Shown in pieces: positions 1 through 13,200 of a stretch of 64,000 nt of DNA (positions within the stretch are counted from its first letter, which is position 1; the number at the start of each line of letters is the position of its first letter). The notes beneath the pieces were generated by a model. That model saw only the letters and a program-made list of their open reading frames with translations, made no database searches and was not told where the DNA came from. The stretch lies in contig BROG01000245.1 of NCBI GenBank assembly GCA_030159075.1, positions 834,501 to 898,500 of the forward strand. Direction: 5' to 3'. Source of the DNA: Atrina japonica. Its lineage: Eukaryota; Mollusca; Bivalvia; Pterioida; Pinnidae. Both the position numbers and the translations under genes were made by a program.

Positions 1-345
1 ATTTGAATGTAAAGACCACATGTAGATAAAGACACCTGTATGTAAAGGTTACCTGTAAATAAAGACACTTGTATGTAAAGATTACCTGTAGATAAAGACA
101 CCTGTAAATCAAGACACCTGTGTGTAAAGATCACCTGTAGTTAAAGACACCTGTATGTAAAGATTACCTGTAGATAAAGACACATGTATGTAAACCCTAA
201 CCCTGTGGATAAAGACCACCGGTAGATAAAGACACCTATATGTAAAGATTACCTGTAGATAAAGACACAAGTATGTAAAGACCACCTGTAGATAAAGACC
301 ACCTGTGTGTAAAGACCACCTGTAAATAAAGACACCTATATGTAA
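1..345. repeat. Minisatellite, about 31-32 bp unit
   Basis: Imperfect tandem units built on TAAAGACCACCTGTAGATAA alternate with a TAAAGACACCTGTATG variant. The array starts before the window edge. It includes a short stretch resembling CCCTAA telomere repeats near 190-205. Open frames across it are by-products of the repeat. Confidence 0.9.
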
Positions 346-1159
346 AGACAATCCATTAATACATGCCATCTCTGTCTTTTGTCTTCAGTCAGGCCAGCCA
401 ATAAAAGAAATATTGCATTGTATTACAACTCCTCTAGACTACTGGCAGCTTCTATAAAACTAAAATAAATCAAACAAAATTTAATCTCTAGATCTATATT
501 CATGTTGAGGAAATTACACAGCAAGCGAACCAACCTCATCTAATATTTAAAGACATTTAGACATATTGCAGACAATATACACAGATAATCAGAAAGTAGA
601 ACTGTCTGGCAATATTATCCTAGACAAGATACAGTGTTCCACAGAGATCATATGTTGCCATAATTAAATCATGTTGATAATGTTATCTGCCTATAGGTTC
701 CACACATTATATCAGCTACGTACATGACTGTAGCTGAGATCTGGTCAATATACATGTAATGCGCAACACAATGTGCTTATCAGAAATGATAAAACCCCAA
801 ACAACAAGTTTCCAATATTTGTGGTTTATTTTTTGTATCCAATGAAGTGTTTTTATTTGTTATATCCTGAGTTTTTTGTTGTTGCTTTATGTGAATCAAT
901 ATATAGCTGTACATTTTACAGTTAGATATGAATTTTCAGCCTGGGACTGAAAGACCACAAAAGCCTAAAGTAGATGCTAAATTACCTTTATTCCTTCCAT
1001 CCCCAGGTATCTAATCTACGTGTAAATAGTATGGTCGGTTTTGCTGTTTTAGACCAGTCTATCATGACCTTTGAGGTTGAAAGGGTTAAACAATTTTTAG
1101 CTGAAGTTTAAATAGGCAATCTGTAGCACAATGCATAGGTCAGAACAAAACAAAACCTA
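346..1159. other. Non-coding AT-rich spacer
   Basis: No coding frame, RNA gene or repeat could be supported in this stretch. Confidence 0.6.
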
Positions 1160-1480
1160 AAACACACAGGTGACCTGATTACTCATATTTGACTTGGTCA
1201 CTCACAATTGACTTGATTACTCATAGATGATCTGGTCACTCACAGGTGACCTTATTACTCACAGCTGACCTGGTCACTCACAGATGACCTGATTACTCAA
1301 AGTCATCTGGTCACTCACAGGAGACCTTGTTACTCATAGGTGACATGATTACTCACAGGTGACCTTATTGCTTACAGGTGACATGATTACTCACAGGTGA
1401 CCTTATTGCTTACAGGTGATTTAATTACTCACAGGTGACCTGGTCACTCACAGGTGAACTGATTACTCACAGGTGAACTG
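1160..1480. repeat. Minisatellite, about 20-21 bp unit
   Basis: Repeated TCACAGGTGACCTGATTAC-type units appear about 15 times, with substitutions (GATTACTCA alternating with GGTCACTCA). Confidence 0.88.
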
Positions 1481-3865
1481 AAAATAAAAACAAATAAAGA
1501 CAGAAAATACATCAAAACCCAATTATTCCCGAGTGTCTTAAGGGTAAACTTTTATCTGTTACATTGGACCAGTCCATTTTGATTTGTGGGCTTTGAAAGG
1601 GTTGAAATATTTGGCTTAGGTACATACTACAGATGTTTATTTGGACAGTTTATCATCAGCTGATGACCTCCCAATTAAAGTGACAAATTCCAAACAGGAC
1701 ATGAACAGCTCAAAACCCAAGTTTTCCTGATAACTTGCATTAATTAAAATCCTAAATGATGACATGCAATCACATATATTATGCTAACTGTAGCAAAGGT
1801 AACTTTTGACTGTTTTATACAAGTTAAGGCCAGTGTAGTCTTGTAATTGGTCTTTCATTTTGCCAAAAGCCATACAAAAAGGGGGAGGAATGCACTAATG
1901 CCATCTCTTAAATACATGCACTACCAACAACATTATTATTCTTTTTAAAAGTGTCACAAATCTTTGTGTCAAAATAGTTTACCCACCTTTGTATGCCTGC
2001 GTCAATTTCTGATATAATCTAAATAATTTATACCTTTATTCCCTTCCGCTTTGTCCATGTTTCTCAGATAAAATTATGTATATGCACAAAAATCAATGGG
2101 AATTTTTTATGTCTTGATAATACTGCTTATTCATGTGAAATACAGCTTAATGTATTATTATCGACTGAAAAAATTACAAAACCTGAAAAAAAGAAAGAGA
2201 CAACAAAAAATCCAGATGTTTCCGATCAATACGACTTTCCTATACCTGTAAGTCACCCACTGAGTAAAGAAAGTGTTGTATTCTAATAAGAAGATGTATA
2301 TATTATAAGCAATTGATCAGAGTAATATTACAACATTAAAAATCAATGGCAGGTATCATTTGATAGAAAGAATCTATTTCAGGTAGATTTCACACAGCTG
2401 TGTGTACTCAGCTATCACAGGGGACAAACTTACAGGACCCAGGTGAAGAACGGAAATATATAATTAAACGATTTATAATATATTGATAGGGTGAAAGTGA
2501 AGTCCTGTCAACTCTGTAAAATCATTTGAAAAGTAAAAGGAAATCCTTTTAACTTTTTAAAACATTCAAAAGGTAAAGTGAAATCCTCACAACTTTGTAA
2601 AACATTTGAAAAGTAAATGAAACACTCCTAACTATGTGAAACAAAATATGGACACAAACTGGCTTTTATACTCAAGTCTTCATACAATATTGAACCTGCA
2701 TTTCATACTCAATATTATTTCATTTAATTATATTTGACACACAAACATATTTCAAAAGACACACAATTTAACAGACTTAAAGTGAGCTGATTGTTTCTGA
2801 TTTGAGTAAAATCTCAGAGGAAAAAAGATGTGAACAAGCATAAAGATATTTGATCTGTATCTTGAATTGAAAACTTTTTTATGTACAAATGTATTCTCCA
2901 AATGAATGAATTGTATATTTTTGTATTATATGTATTTGCTATTTTCATTTTCAAGAGAATTCTACAGTACAGAATTTTAAAAGAACTGAGAAGAAAATCT
3001 CAGGTTTTCAGTTGAAGAAATGATTTACATGAATATGTATATAAGCATGTGGTCCTACAATGTATATCAGTGTTCCCAGACACTCAAAAACCTGCCTGAA
3101 TCACATGATTGTGAATCACGCAGAAAATCAAAAGACAATACATGCATTCATGCCCAGTGGATGCCTATCACATTATCATTCATATTGCCATTATGATGCT
3201 AACAATATACAGCCATGTCATTTCCCTGTGTTCTATCCTTACTTTGTAAACAGTGTCAGTGATTATATAACAATTAATCCTCAAAATTTAGTGTTCTATT
3301 TGTGTGTATAACACTTTCCCCAAGACCTTCTCAACTTCAAAGACTGCCACCTGATTCTTATTATGTGAAGGTGACATTCCAATGAACACAGCTTGCAGTG
3401 TCCTGACTGAAGACTTCAACTTTACAGTGGGGTGCCAAAATAAAGGAATGATTTGAAATCTTTACAGATTTTGATTATGCAATTTTTGACTCAGTATCTA
3501 AATACTCTTGAATCCCAATGCTATTGTAATATGAAAGTCCAATAGTTCATAAGTTGTCATTAGAGGTTGAACAAAGTGCATTATCCACAGGTGATGTCAC
3601 AATTTATATTTCAGATCCACAGACATTTGTGTCTATTAAACTGGGGGATGATATGAGTAAAATAAAGGTGTTTTTATGCTTTTGATGTAATTCTATGTAT
3701 GTGTACTCCTAATCAGTATCCTTGTACCCCTATTTTTGCCACCCATGGGGTACAAAAAACAGTATTCTGAAAAAGCTGTGGGAACACTGGTATATATTTG
3801 AAACAGAAACCACACTCCATTTTTGTTGATGATAATCCATATATGCATTAAACTGAAATACAGAT
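1481..3865. other. Non-coding spacer with a short 50-bp repeat
   Basis: Three imperfect units of about 50 bp lie at 2,485-2,645, built on CATTTGAAAAGTAAA followed by an AAATCCT..AACTTTGTAA segment. The rest is AT-rich with no supported gene. The 83-codon frame at 3,060-3,311 has no recognisable domain, start context or splice partner. Confidence 0.6.
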
Positions 3866-4890
3866 CAGTCCAGTTTGGTGGTGGCAGTACATGTATAGAG
3901 ATATGTTCTGAGCAGACATCAGTCCAGTTTGGTGGTGGCAGCACATGTACATGTATAGAGATATGTTCTGAGCAGAAATCAGTCCAGTTTGGTGGTGGCA
4001 GTACATGTATTAGGCTTATGTTTGTACCAGAAATCAGTCCAGTTTGGTGGTGGCAGCACATGTACATGTATAGAGATATGTTCTGAGCAGAAATTAGTCC
4101 AGTTTGGTGGTGGCAGAACATGTATTAGGCTTATGTGTGTAACAGAAATCAGTGTAACAGAAATCAGTCCAGTTTGGTGGTGGCAATACATGTATTAGGC
4201 TTATGTTTAAAACAGAAATAAGAGATATGTTTGGAACAAAACTCAGTCCAGTTTTGTTGTGGCAATACATGTATAGGGTAATGTTTGGAATAGCATTTAG
4301 TCCAGAATTATGGTGGCAGTACATATATAGGGGTATGTTTGGAACAGAAATCACTCCAGTTTGGTCATGGCAGTACATGTATGGGGGTATGTTTAGAACA
4401 GAAATCAGACCAGTTTGTTGGTGGGAGTAAATGTATACGGGTATGTTTGGAACAGCATTCAGTCCAGTTTGATGGTGGCAGTACATGTACAGGGGTATGT
4501 TTGGAACAGAAATCAGTCCAGTTTGGTTTTGGCAGTACATATATAGGGGTATGTTTGGAGCAAAAGATTGACCAGTTTGGTGGTTGCAGTACATGTATAG
4601 GGGTATGTTTGGATCAGCATACAGTCCGGGTTTGGCGGTGGCAGTACATGTTTAGGGGTATGTTTGGAACAGAAATCAGTATATGTTTGGCGGTGGCAGT
4701 ACATGTATGGGGTACGTTTGGAACAGAAATCAGTTCAGTTTGGTGGTAGCAGTAAATGTATAGGGATAACTTGGGAACAGAAATCAATCCAGTTTGTTGA
4801 TGGCAGTACATGTATAGGTCTATGATTGAAACAGAAATAAGTCCATTTTGGTAGCGGCAGTACATGTATAGGTCTATGTTTGGAATAGCA
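3866..4890. repeat. Minisatellite, 54-bp unit
   Basis: About 18-19 units carry the core CAGTCCAGTTTGGTGGTGGC followed by AGTACATGTATAGGGGTATG and TTTGGAACAGAAAT. Units with insertions and partial units occur at the proximal end (3,866-4,210). Because 54 is divisible by three, frames stay open on both strands without coding anything. Confidence 0.92.
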
Positions 4891-5009
4891 TTCTGATAAT
4901 TTTGTTGGTGGAGGTGTATGTGAACAATTGGAATAGAAAGAAGTCTTGTCTATATGTCTTTGTAGCTACTGTAATGAAATACACTTGTGACAAATGACCA
5001 AAACTGACC

Positions 5010-6180
5010 CGACTGTCATGGATGTGTTCTTTTCTAAATAACTACCATTTCTAATTACACCTGTTGTGACCTTGGGTGATGTAAATGACCATGTCTTGAC
5101 TGACCACTGATGTAGGCCTGAATTATCACATGTTTTGAGTGACCATTTTTGTTGTAAACAAACACGTCTTGAGTGACCACATGTCAAGTGACCTCAAATG
5201 TGAATGACCACAAGTATAGAGTGCCCTGTGATGTGAATAAACACATGTATGTCTTGAATGACCACTGATGTAAATAACCACATATATTGAGTGACCTCTA
5301 TTGGAAATGACCACATATCTTGAATAACCACTTATGTGAATTAACACAAGTTTTGAGTAATCTTTGATGTAATGACCACATGTCTTATGTGAATACTGTT
5401 GTAAACAACCACATGTCTGGAGTCATCTTTGATGTAATAATGACCACATGTCTGGAGTCATCTTTGATGTAATAATGACCACATGTCTGGAGTCATCTTT
5501 GATGTAATAATGACCACATGTCTGGAGTCATCTTTGATGTAATAATGACCACATGTCTGGAGTCATCTTTGATGTAATAATGACCACATGTCTGGAGTCA
5601 TCTTTGATGTAATAATGACCACTTGAGTTATCTTTGATGTAATAATGACCACATGTCTGGAGTAATCTTTGATGTAATAATGACCACGTCTGGAGTAATC
5701 TTTGATGTAATAATGACCACATGTCTTGCGTGAATACTTGTAAACGACTATGTCTTGACCTCTAATGTGAAGGACCACATGTATGTCTTGAATGACTACC
5801 GATGTGAATTACCACATGTTTTGAGTGACCTTTGATGTGACTGACCAAATCTTGAGTGTCCTCAGATGCAAATGACCACATGTATTAAGGGGCCATGGAT
5901 GTAAATGGCCACAGGTCTTGAGTGACCACTGGTTTAGATGACCAGATGTCTTAAGAGACCACAGATCTATGTAAATGACCACAGGTCTTGCGTGACTACT
6001 GATATAAATGATCACATATCTTGTGTGACATCTAAAGTTAATAATCATGTCTTCAGTAATCAATGACATAAATTACCACAATATGTCTTGAGTGACTGAC
6101 CATTGATGTGAATGACCACATATTTTCAGTAACCGCTAAAGCAAATGACCACATGTTTTGAGTGACCACTGATGAATCTA
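5010..6180. repeat. Minisatellite, 33-35 bp unit with a homogenised core
   Basis: Diverged units of the form ACCACATGTCTTGAGTGACC plus a GATGTAAATG segment run across the interval. From about 5,405 to 5,725 the array switches to nearly identical 35-bp units (ACATGTCTGGAGTCATCTTT plus GATGTAATAATGACC), about nine copies, which indicates recent local expansion. Confidence 0.9.
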
Positions 6181-6557
6181 ACTATGCGCCTGTCTACAGA
6201 GACCACTATCAGAAACACCATGTACATATGGAGTTTTAATGCTATGTGTAAATCAGTTACTCATTTACCACCTTGCAGTATCTTAAAAGATCAAATTTCT
6301 TTGAAGATTTGACTGTACCTCATTGTCTTAAATCTTATTTCCCAAGTTTGCTTTCTAATCTCAATAACATGAATAATGAATACACCCATGCATATTTGAT
6401 GAATGAATAAATCCTACAGTTACTATCCCACATGTAAACATACATGTAACTTATTGTATTGTAATGAGTACTTATAACTTCATTATCTGTCAACCAGTAA
6501 CTCATAATTATCCAATGAACTTACAATACCAAATCATTGATTTATTAATTCATTGTC
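6181..6557. other. Non-coding spacer
   Basis: AT-rich; no gene or RNA seen. Confidence 0.55.
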
Positions 6558-6706
6558 TGGAATATACTTACATCTATATGATAAGCCCTGCATCGGAAAC
6601 TTATACTCATATACTTACATCTATATGATAAGCCCTGCATCGGAAACTTATACTTATATACTTACATCTATATGATAAGCCCTGCATCGGAAACTTATAC
6701 TTATTA
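6558..6706. repeat. Three-copy direct repeat, about 47 bp unit
   Basis: Three nearly identical copies of an ACTTACATCTATATGATAAG..CCCTGCATCGGAAACTTATA unit lie head to tail. Confidence 0.9.
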
Positions 6707-7254
6707 TGTGGGTTAAACTTGTCAGTTTACTATGGCTGTTGATATTTTCGTCTTTCCCCTGGGTGTACAGTAACTGACAGCTTTAAGTTTCCTTCTGCAT
6801 CCATGTCAAACTAATATTCACCAAATTTACTCAATACTCAAGTTCAACTTATGTCATAATTTTGAGTATATACTATATGTATATAGTTATTTGAAAAAGA
6901 AACTTTTTGAATCTGACTGAATACAAGTAGGAATCAATTTATTCTTCTTCATAATTCAAATTTTGGATCACACTTATGATTTTCCTAAACAAATAGATCA
7001 TACTTGGAGTATTCTACTCAATATTGAAGTATGTACTGGATTTTTAAATATTTCTGAAGATTTCTTCAAAAGAATAGTAATACATTTCCAATGGCAAAAT
7101 AAATTTTGTACATTTTTACCTTAAAATCATGAACAGATAGTTGTGCTTGAATACTGAGTAAATTTGTCAACTTTGGACTAGGGTCATTTTCAGAAAGGTG
7201 TAAGAAAGTTACCTGTTTGATCAATTTATTGACTTAAAACAGACATCTAAAAAC
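6707..7254. other. Non-coding spacer
   Basis: AT-rich sequence with no supported feature. Confidence 0.55.
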
Positions 7255-9155
7255 TTTAATTGATATACTGACTGAAATCAGCACTAACATCATACAATGG
7301 GACAGTCATATACTGATTGAAATCAGCACTAACACATCATACAGAGACAGTCATATACTGACTGAAATCAACACTAACACATCATACAGAGACAGTCATA
7401 TACTGACTGAAATCAACACTAACACATCATACAGAGACAGTCATATACTGACTGAAATCAGCACTAACACATCATACACTAGACAGTCATATACTGACTG
7501 AAATCAACACTAACACATCATACAGAGACAGTCATATACTGACTGAAATCAACACTAACACATCATACAGAGACAGTCATATACTGACTGAAATCAACAC
7601 TAACACATCATACAGAGACAGTCATATACTGACTGAAATCAGCACTAACACATCATACAGAGACAGTCATATACTGACTGAAATCAACACTAACACATCA
7701 TACAGAGACAGTCATATACTGATTGAAATCAGCACATCATCATACAATGGGACAGTCATATACTGAATGAAATCAGCACTAACACATCATACAATGGGAC
7801 AGTCATATACTGAATGAAATCAGCACTAACACATCATACAATGGGACAGTCATATACTGAATGAAATCAGCATTAACACATCATAGAATGGGAAAGTCAT
7901 ATACTGAATGAAATCAGCATTAACACATCATACAATGGGACAGTCATATACTGAATGAAATCAGCATTAACACATCATACAATGGGACAGTCATATACTG
8001 AATGAAATCAGCATTAACACATCATATAATGGGACAGTCATATACTGAATGAAATCAGCATTAACACATCATACAATGCGACTGTCATAAAATGACTGAA
8101 ATCAGCACTAACTCATCATACAGAGACAGTCATATACTGACTGAAATCAGCACTAACACATCATACAGAGACAGTCATATACTGACTGAAATCAACACTA
8201 ACACATCATACATAGAGACAGTCATATACTGAATGAAATCAGCACTAACACATCATACAATGGGACAGTCATATACTGAATGAAATCAGCATTAACACAT
8301 CATACAATGCGACTGTCATAAAATGACTGAAATCAGCACTAACTCATCATACAGAGACAGTCATATACTGACTGAAATCAGCACTAACACATCATACAGA
8401 GACAGTCATATACTGACTGAAATCAACACTAACACATCATACATAGAGACAGTCATATACTGAATGAAATCAGCACTAACACATCATACAATGGGACAGT
8501 CATATACTGAATGAAATCAGCATTAACACATCATACAATGGGACAGTCATATACTGAATGAAATCAGCACTAACACATCATACAATGGGACAGTCATATA
8601 CTGAATGAAATCAGCATTAACACACCATACAATGGGACAGTCATATACTGAATGAAATCAGCATTAACACATCATACAATGGGACAGTCATATACTGAAT
8701 GAAATCAGTATTAACACATCATACATAGAGACAGTCATATACTGAATGAAATCAGTATTAACACATCATACAGAGACAGTCATATACTGACTGAAATCAA
8801 CACTAACACAACACTAACATCATACATAGAGACAGTCATATACTGACTGAAATCAACACTAACACATTATACAGAGACAGTCATATACTGACTGAAATCA
8901 ACACTAACACATTATACAGAGACAGTCATATACTGACTGAAATCAGCACTAACACAACACTAACATCATACATAGAGACAGTCATATACTGACTGAAATC
9001 AGTATTAACACATCATACATAGAGACAGTCATATACAGACTGAAATCAGCACTAACACATTATACAGAGACAGTCATATACTGACTGAAATCAGTATTAA
9101 CACATAATACATATAGACAGTTATATACTGGCTGAAATCAGCACTAACACATTAT
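7255..9155. repeat. Satellite array, 45-46 bp unit, with higher-order structure
   Basis: About 41 units read GACAGTCATATACTGACTGA, AATCAGCACTAACACATCAT, ACAGA. Two variant classes (ACTGACTGA..ACAGA and ACTGAATGA..ACAATGG) are grouped in blocks. A block of about 231 bp starting with the rare ATACAATGCGACTGTCATAA variant occurs at about 8,071 and again at about 8,302, a higher-order repeat. Units decay towards 9,155. Confidence 0.93.
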
Positions 9156-11010
9156 AAAATTTGGTAATTTACCTTCCTCCTAATTTCTGAGTCCAGGGTC
9201 TGAAAATTTCAGACAATATATTGCATAAAAATGAAAAAAAAAATGAAAACCTTCTTTATTTTGAAAATCCATATTTGTGAATTTTTTTATATTTTGGGGA
9301 AAATATAAACCATTTTCACATTGAGAACCAGTCCTGTAACTGGGCTTAAAATGACAATGGAAAATCTCTGAAAATTGAATTATAACCGTGTTTTAACTGT
9401 CTTCATATCAGAAATAGTCTTGGCATAGTGTTACAAAGTAAGTGTTCTGCTTTCTAATTACAAACAGTCTTGAAACAGTTGTTAAAAGTAGGCTTTTAGG
9501 AATCAATTCTATAATGTAGAGGAATGTAAAATATTATAATCTATGAAAATCTGGAAACCAGTGTTACAAATAACACCAACCTTAATTGTGAATGTCACCA
9601 ACTATGCAAATCAGCTAATGAACCTACTAAGTGTGCTCCAAAAAGTAAAAAAATTGGTCTCCCCTTGATCCTTTAAATTATTGATAGTTTTAGAATTGAA
9701 TAGATGTAAACAGGTATGCCGTATTCGGTCAAATACTAACAAAACATTAGCATACCGGATACCAATTTATCTTTGTCTTAAATTATCAGGCTACTGCAGT
9801 ATAGTGTTAGGTACAAAATCTCATATTGATAAGGTATTGTTGGTGTTTAAATGATCAATATCAGCCTACTGAAATATTTGTATAATATATTCAAAATGAT
9901 GCAACAACAGAAAATTATGAATATTTATCAATGAAATTCACCAAAATGTGAAGAAGTTTATCAAATTCACCCTGAAATATTAACACAAGAAGTATCTCTA
10001 TCCAAATCTGTGTATCACTTACCTATATACAACGATATGAAACCGATATCATTCACTATGGTGATTCATCCTATATCATTATGTAATATCAGACTGGTAT
10101 TATCATCATCACAGAAAACTGAGCACATCAAATGAGACAAGTCGAGAGCCGAGAATGAATTCAGTCTATATACACCAAAAGCTCACTTGTGTGTAAGAGC
10201 AAATAAGAGAAAACATTAAAGATTAGCTCTGCTATCCATTAGGGTGTGTTAGAACTGTATAAGCAGACTTCAGCTTACATCAATGCTGCTTTCCATCTGG
10301 TGGTCTGAATCATTCTATATTTATTGATTTGCTTGTAGGCACACATACACACATATTCCAGGCTGTGTTCAATTATAAAGAGGCAATTTCCTAAGGTTGT
10401 CCTGAGACAGTGATGTCATGGCATCACATAAAATCAATGAGTATCCCAAAAAAAAAAAAATTACATATTGATCTTTATTTTTCATTTTCCGATGAACAAG
10501 TCTGATACGACAAATTTCATAAAGACAATAGCATTATTTTCAGTGCTATATCATTGATTTCAGGAAAAATAGTATTTACCGGACAATAACGGATAGATTA
10601 GCACAGTTTATTGGGATGTAAATTTGTAGCATATGTAACTTACTGCACTGGCATACATCCATATTGTATAGGGAAAAAATAACTCACAGTACAATGAAAC
10701 CTGTCTTGAGAGATTCTATTCTTGAAAGACCACCCGTTGTTTTTAAGACAACATTTTGAAAACCACTCTGTTGAATAACCCTTTAAACAAAACTTTTTTT
10801 TGTGAGACCAGCTGTCTGGTAAGACCACATATTAGTGACAGAAGGGCGGCCTTCCAAGTCAGAGACCTCTGTATCTATATTGGAAAGTTTAAGAAAAAGA
10901 GGATAACCTTTTTAAAGGTAATATGTTAGCGGAAAAAAGAAACTGTGGATACTTAAAAGATAAATAACAACAGAAAAAGTATTCTTTATCAATCTTCATT
11001 CTTAAAGGCA
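9156..11010. other. Non-coding spacer with dispersed-repeat fragment
   Basis: No gene seen. Around 10,680-10,870 a GACCACC/GAGACC-rich stretch looks like a decayed dispersed repeat related in style to those at 12.6 and 43.8 kb. A 13-A run lies at about 10,448. Confidence 0.5.
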
Positions 11011-11985
11011 TATTTTAATATAGTAAACGCGTGTTTGAGTACTCATTTTGTTTATCATCGCGTTCGATTCGCCTAGATGGCCACAACACGCTTTTCTTGA
11101 TTTTGAAGCCCAAGCGACAAGATGGCATCGTTTGGACCGCCCACGATCAGGACGCCCGCGTGTGACGTCATGTCAGCTAGATACATATATACGCACATCA
11201 AATTTGCATAATCGATATCAATTGGCTTTATTGATTCCTAGAAGCATCCCTTTGTATTGACAGATAAGTCCTCGTACCATAAGGAAAAAAATTTAATAGG
11301 CCAACATTCATCCTCGACATCCTGCTATCCGTCCTGTTCTGCTCTGGCGTCAATGTGTTGCAAGGTTAGTGTTGTGTCGTTTCAATAACAGAGATTATGG
11401 GAAGTTCTGTTTACAGACAAGTTGAGATTTCATCTCAACAGCTGTGACGATCGTGTTCGGGCTTACCGTCATGCCAAAGGACGTTACATTGACACTTGCG
11501 TTATTCAGCACCGCCAATTTGGCAGAGGGAGCATTATGGTCTGGGATGGAATTACAACATATGGAAGGACCCCTCTGGTGACAGTCGAGGGCAATTCAAC
11601 CGGCGTACACTACCGTGACTAGATTGTACGTCAGCAATTCATTCCATTCATTTACAACAACCAGCGTAACATCATTCTGCAGCAGGACAACTCATGAATG
11701 CACACTGCACATGGTGTTACTGACTATCTACAGAAGCAAAACATGAATGTGCTACCCTGGCCTGCAATGTCATTGGATTTATCGCCTATAGAACATGTTT
11801 AGGGTGAAATGGAACGACGTCTACATCAAGAGCCAAACCCGCCTGCTACGTTGGATGCTTGGGTTGTTCTTTATGTAGTAGAACATTCCCCAGACATTTC
11901 TGCATAACCTGATTTGTTCAATACATCGTAGGTGTGAAGAATGCATCAGTGCAAATGGCAGTCATACACGATATTAAACCTGTGA
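11010..11985 (+). pseudogene. Dead Tc1/mariner-type transposase
   Basis: Conceptual translation across three frames recovers the order expected of Tc1-like DDE transposases. First comes a helix-turn-helix and linker segment with GRPRVTS near 11,146-11,170. The catalytic core follows with FGRGSIMVWDGI near 11,518-11,553, a QQDNS segment near 11,680 in place of the usual DNA motif, and LPWPAMSLDLSPIEHV near 11,750-11,800 (the conserved SPDLxPIEHxW box). The frame is broken by an early stop before 11,262, a stop at about 11,620, another just after QQDNS and a stop after IEHV, so it is inactive. The family normally encodes about 340 residues in one exon, which the 0.97-kb span matches. No terminal inverted repeats were located. 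Confidence 0.85.
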
Positions 11986-12611
11986 AACTTTTTTGCATGC
12001 CGCTTACTTTCAGTGGCTGTTCGTATCAACCATAATGGACATAATCCGTGATTTGATGTTTGAATTGAAAGATAATGCATGATATTAAATAACGATATAC
12101 ATAATTCAACATAATATTTTGTATATTAATCTATGAATGAAATTGCTGAACTACACACTTTCTTTTTTCCACTGGTATATATATATTTATACACATTGTA
12201 TATCATTATACCTTGTCACCTCTTTACATGAAATGTATATGTATACTATATTTATCATAGCAGAAAACTGACTAATCAGTAAGCTACATGATGTATTTTG
12301 TTTCAAGCCAGTGCTGTTACATTCAACTTCATGTAACAACCAAAAACATAAGTGTACAGGGTTTTACCTAGAATGTTATTATAGTGAGTCCCAGAGATCC
12401 ATAAGAACAAAATTCCAGAGTCCTTAGTTAAATTTTTGAGTCCCCAAATCAATGAAATTCAAGAAAATAAATGAAAACAAAGGCACTAATTTTCAATTTC
12501 AGGTTGAAAAAAAATCACTGAGTTTACTGATATTCATGTTTTGCGTCCTGAAAAGATTTTATGTGCCAAAGATGCAAAATCATGCATAAAGGAAAACTCT
12601 GAGTGTAAAAC
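11986..12611. other. Non-coding AT-rich spacer
   Basis: No supported gene; a short TATA-rich tract lies at about 12,176-12,200. Confidence 0.5.
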
Positions 12612-13200
12612 AGTGGACCCTCACATAAAGACCACCTCATTTAGGCCACCACCTCGCTTAGGAAACCACGTGCATTTCAGAGTTTGTTTTTAGTCTCTTG
12701 ATAAATATTTAATAAGTACATATTTCACTTAAACTTTGACCACCTCTCTAATCTGATCACTTTCAGTCAGTCATTTTGGTGGTCCTAATAGTGAGGTTCC
12801 ACTGTAACACCCCTCTAATCAGATCACTTTCAATCATTTTGGTGGTCCTAATAGTGAGGTTCCACTGTAACACCCTTATAATCAGATCACTTTCAGTCAG
12901 TCGGTTTGGTGGTCCCAATAGTGAGGTTCCACTGTAACACCCCTCTAATCAGACCTACACAACACAAATGAGTATAGTTTTTTGAGGGTTCTTGTGCTTT
13001 CGTCTTCTCTTTTTTTTTGTTTTTTTTCAGTTGGTTTCTCTTTTTTTCTTTTTTTTTCCACTGGTAACACCCTCTAAATCATATAGAGAATCACTTTCAA
13101 TGATTTTGGTGGTCCTAATAGTGAGGTTCCACTGTAACACCTTTCTAATCAGATCACTTTCAGCCAGTCACTTAGGTGGTCAGCGAGGTTCCACTGTTAT
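12612..13200. repeat. Dispersed repeat leading into a 67-bp tandem array
   Basis: Units of about 67 bp carry TCTAATCAGATCACTTTCAG, TCAGTCATTTTGGTGGTCCT and AATAGTGAGGTTCCACTGTA. About five copies occur from 12,740, some partial and one interrupted by a T-rich tract at 13,000-13,060. The preceding 12,612-12,740 part (GACCACCTCATTTAGG...) matches sequence at 43,785-43,945, so the array grew out of a dispersed element. Confidence 0.8.

Noticed and set aside
3693..4865. Several overlapping 60-166 codon frames on both strands
   Set aside because: All derive from the 54-bp minisatellite, whose length is divisible by three.
5405..5725. CRISPR-like array (regular about 35-bp repeats)
   Set aside because: Units are contiguous with no unique spacers, and the sequence is eukaryotic.
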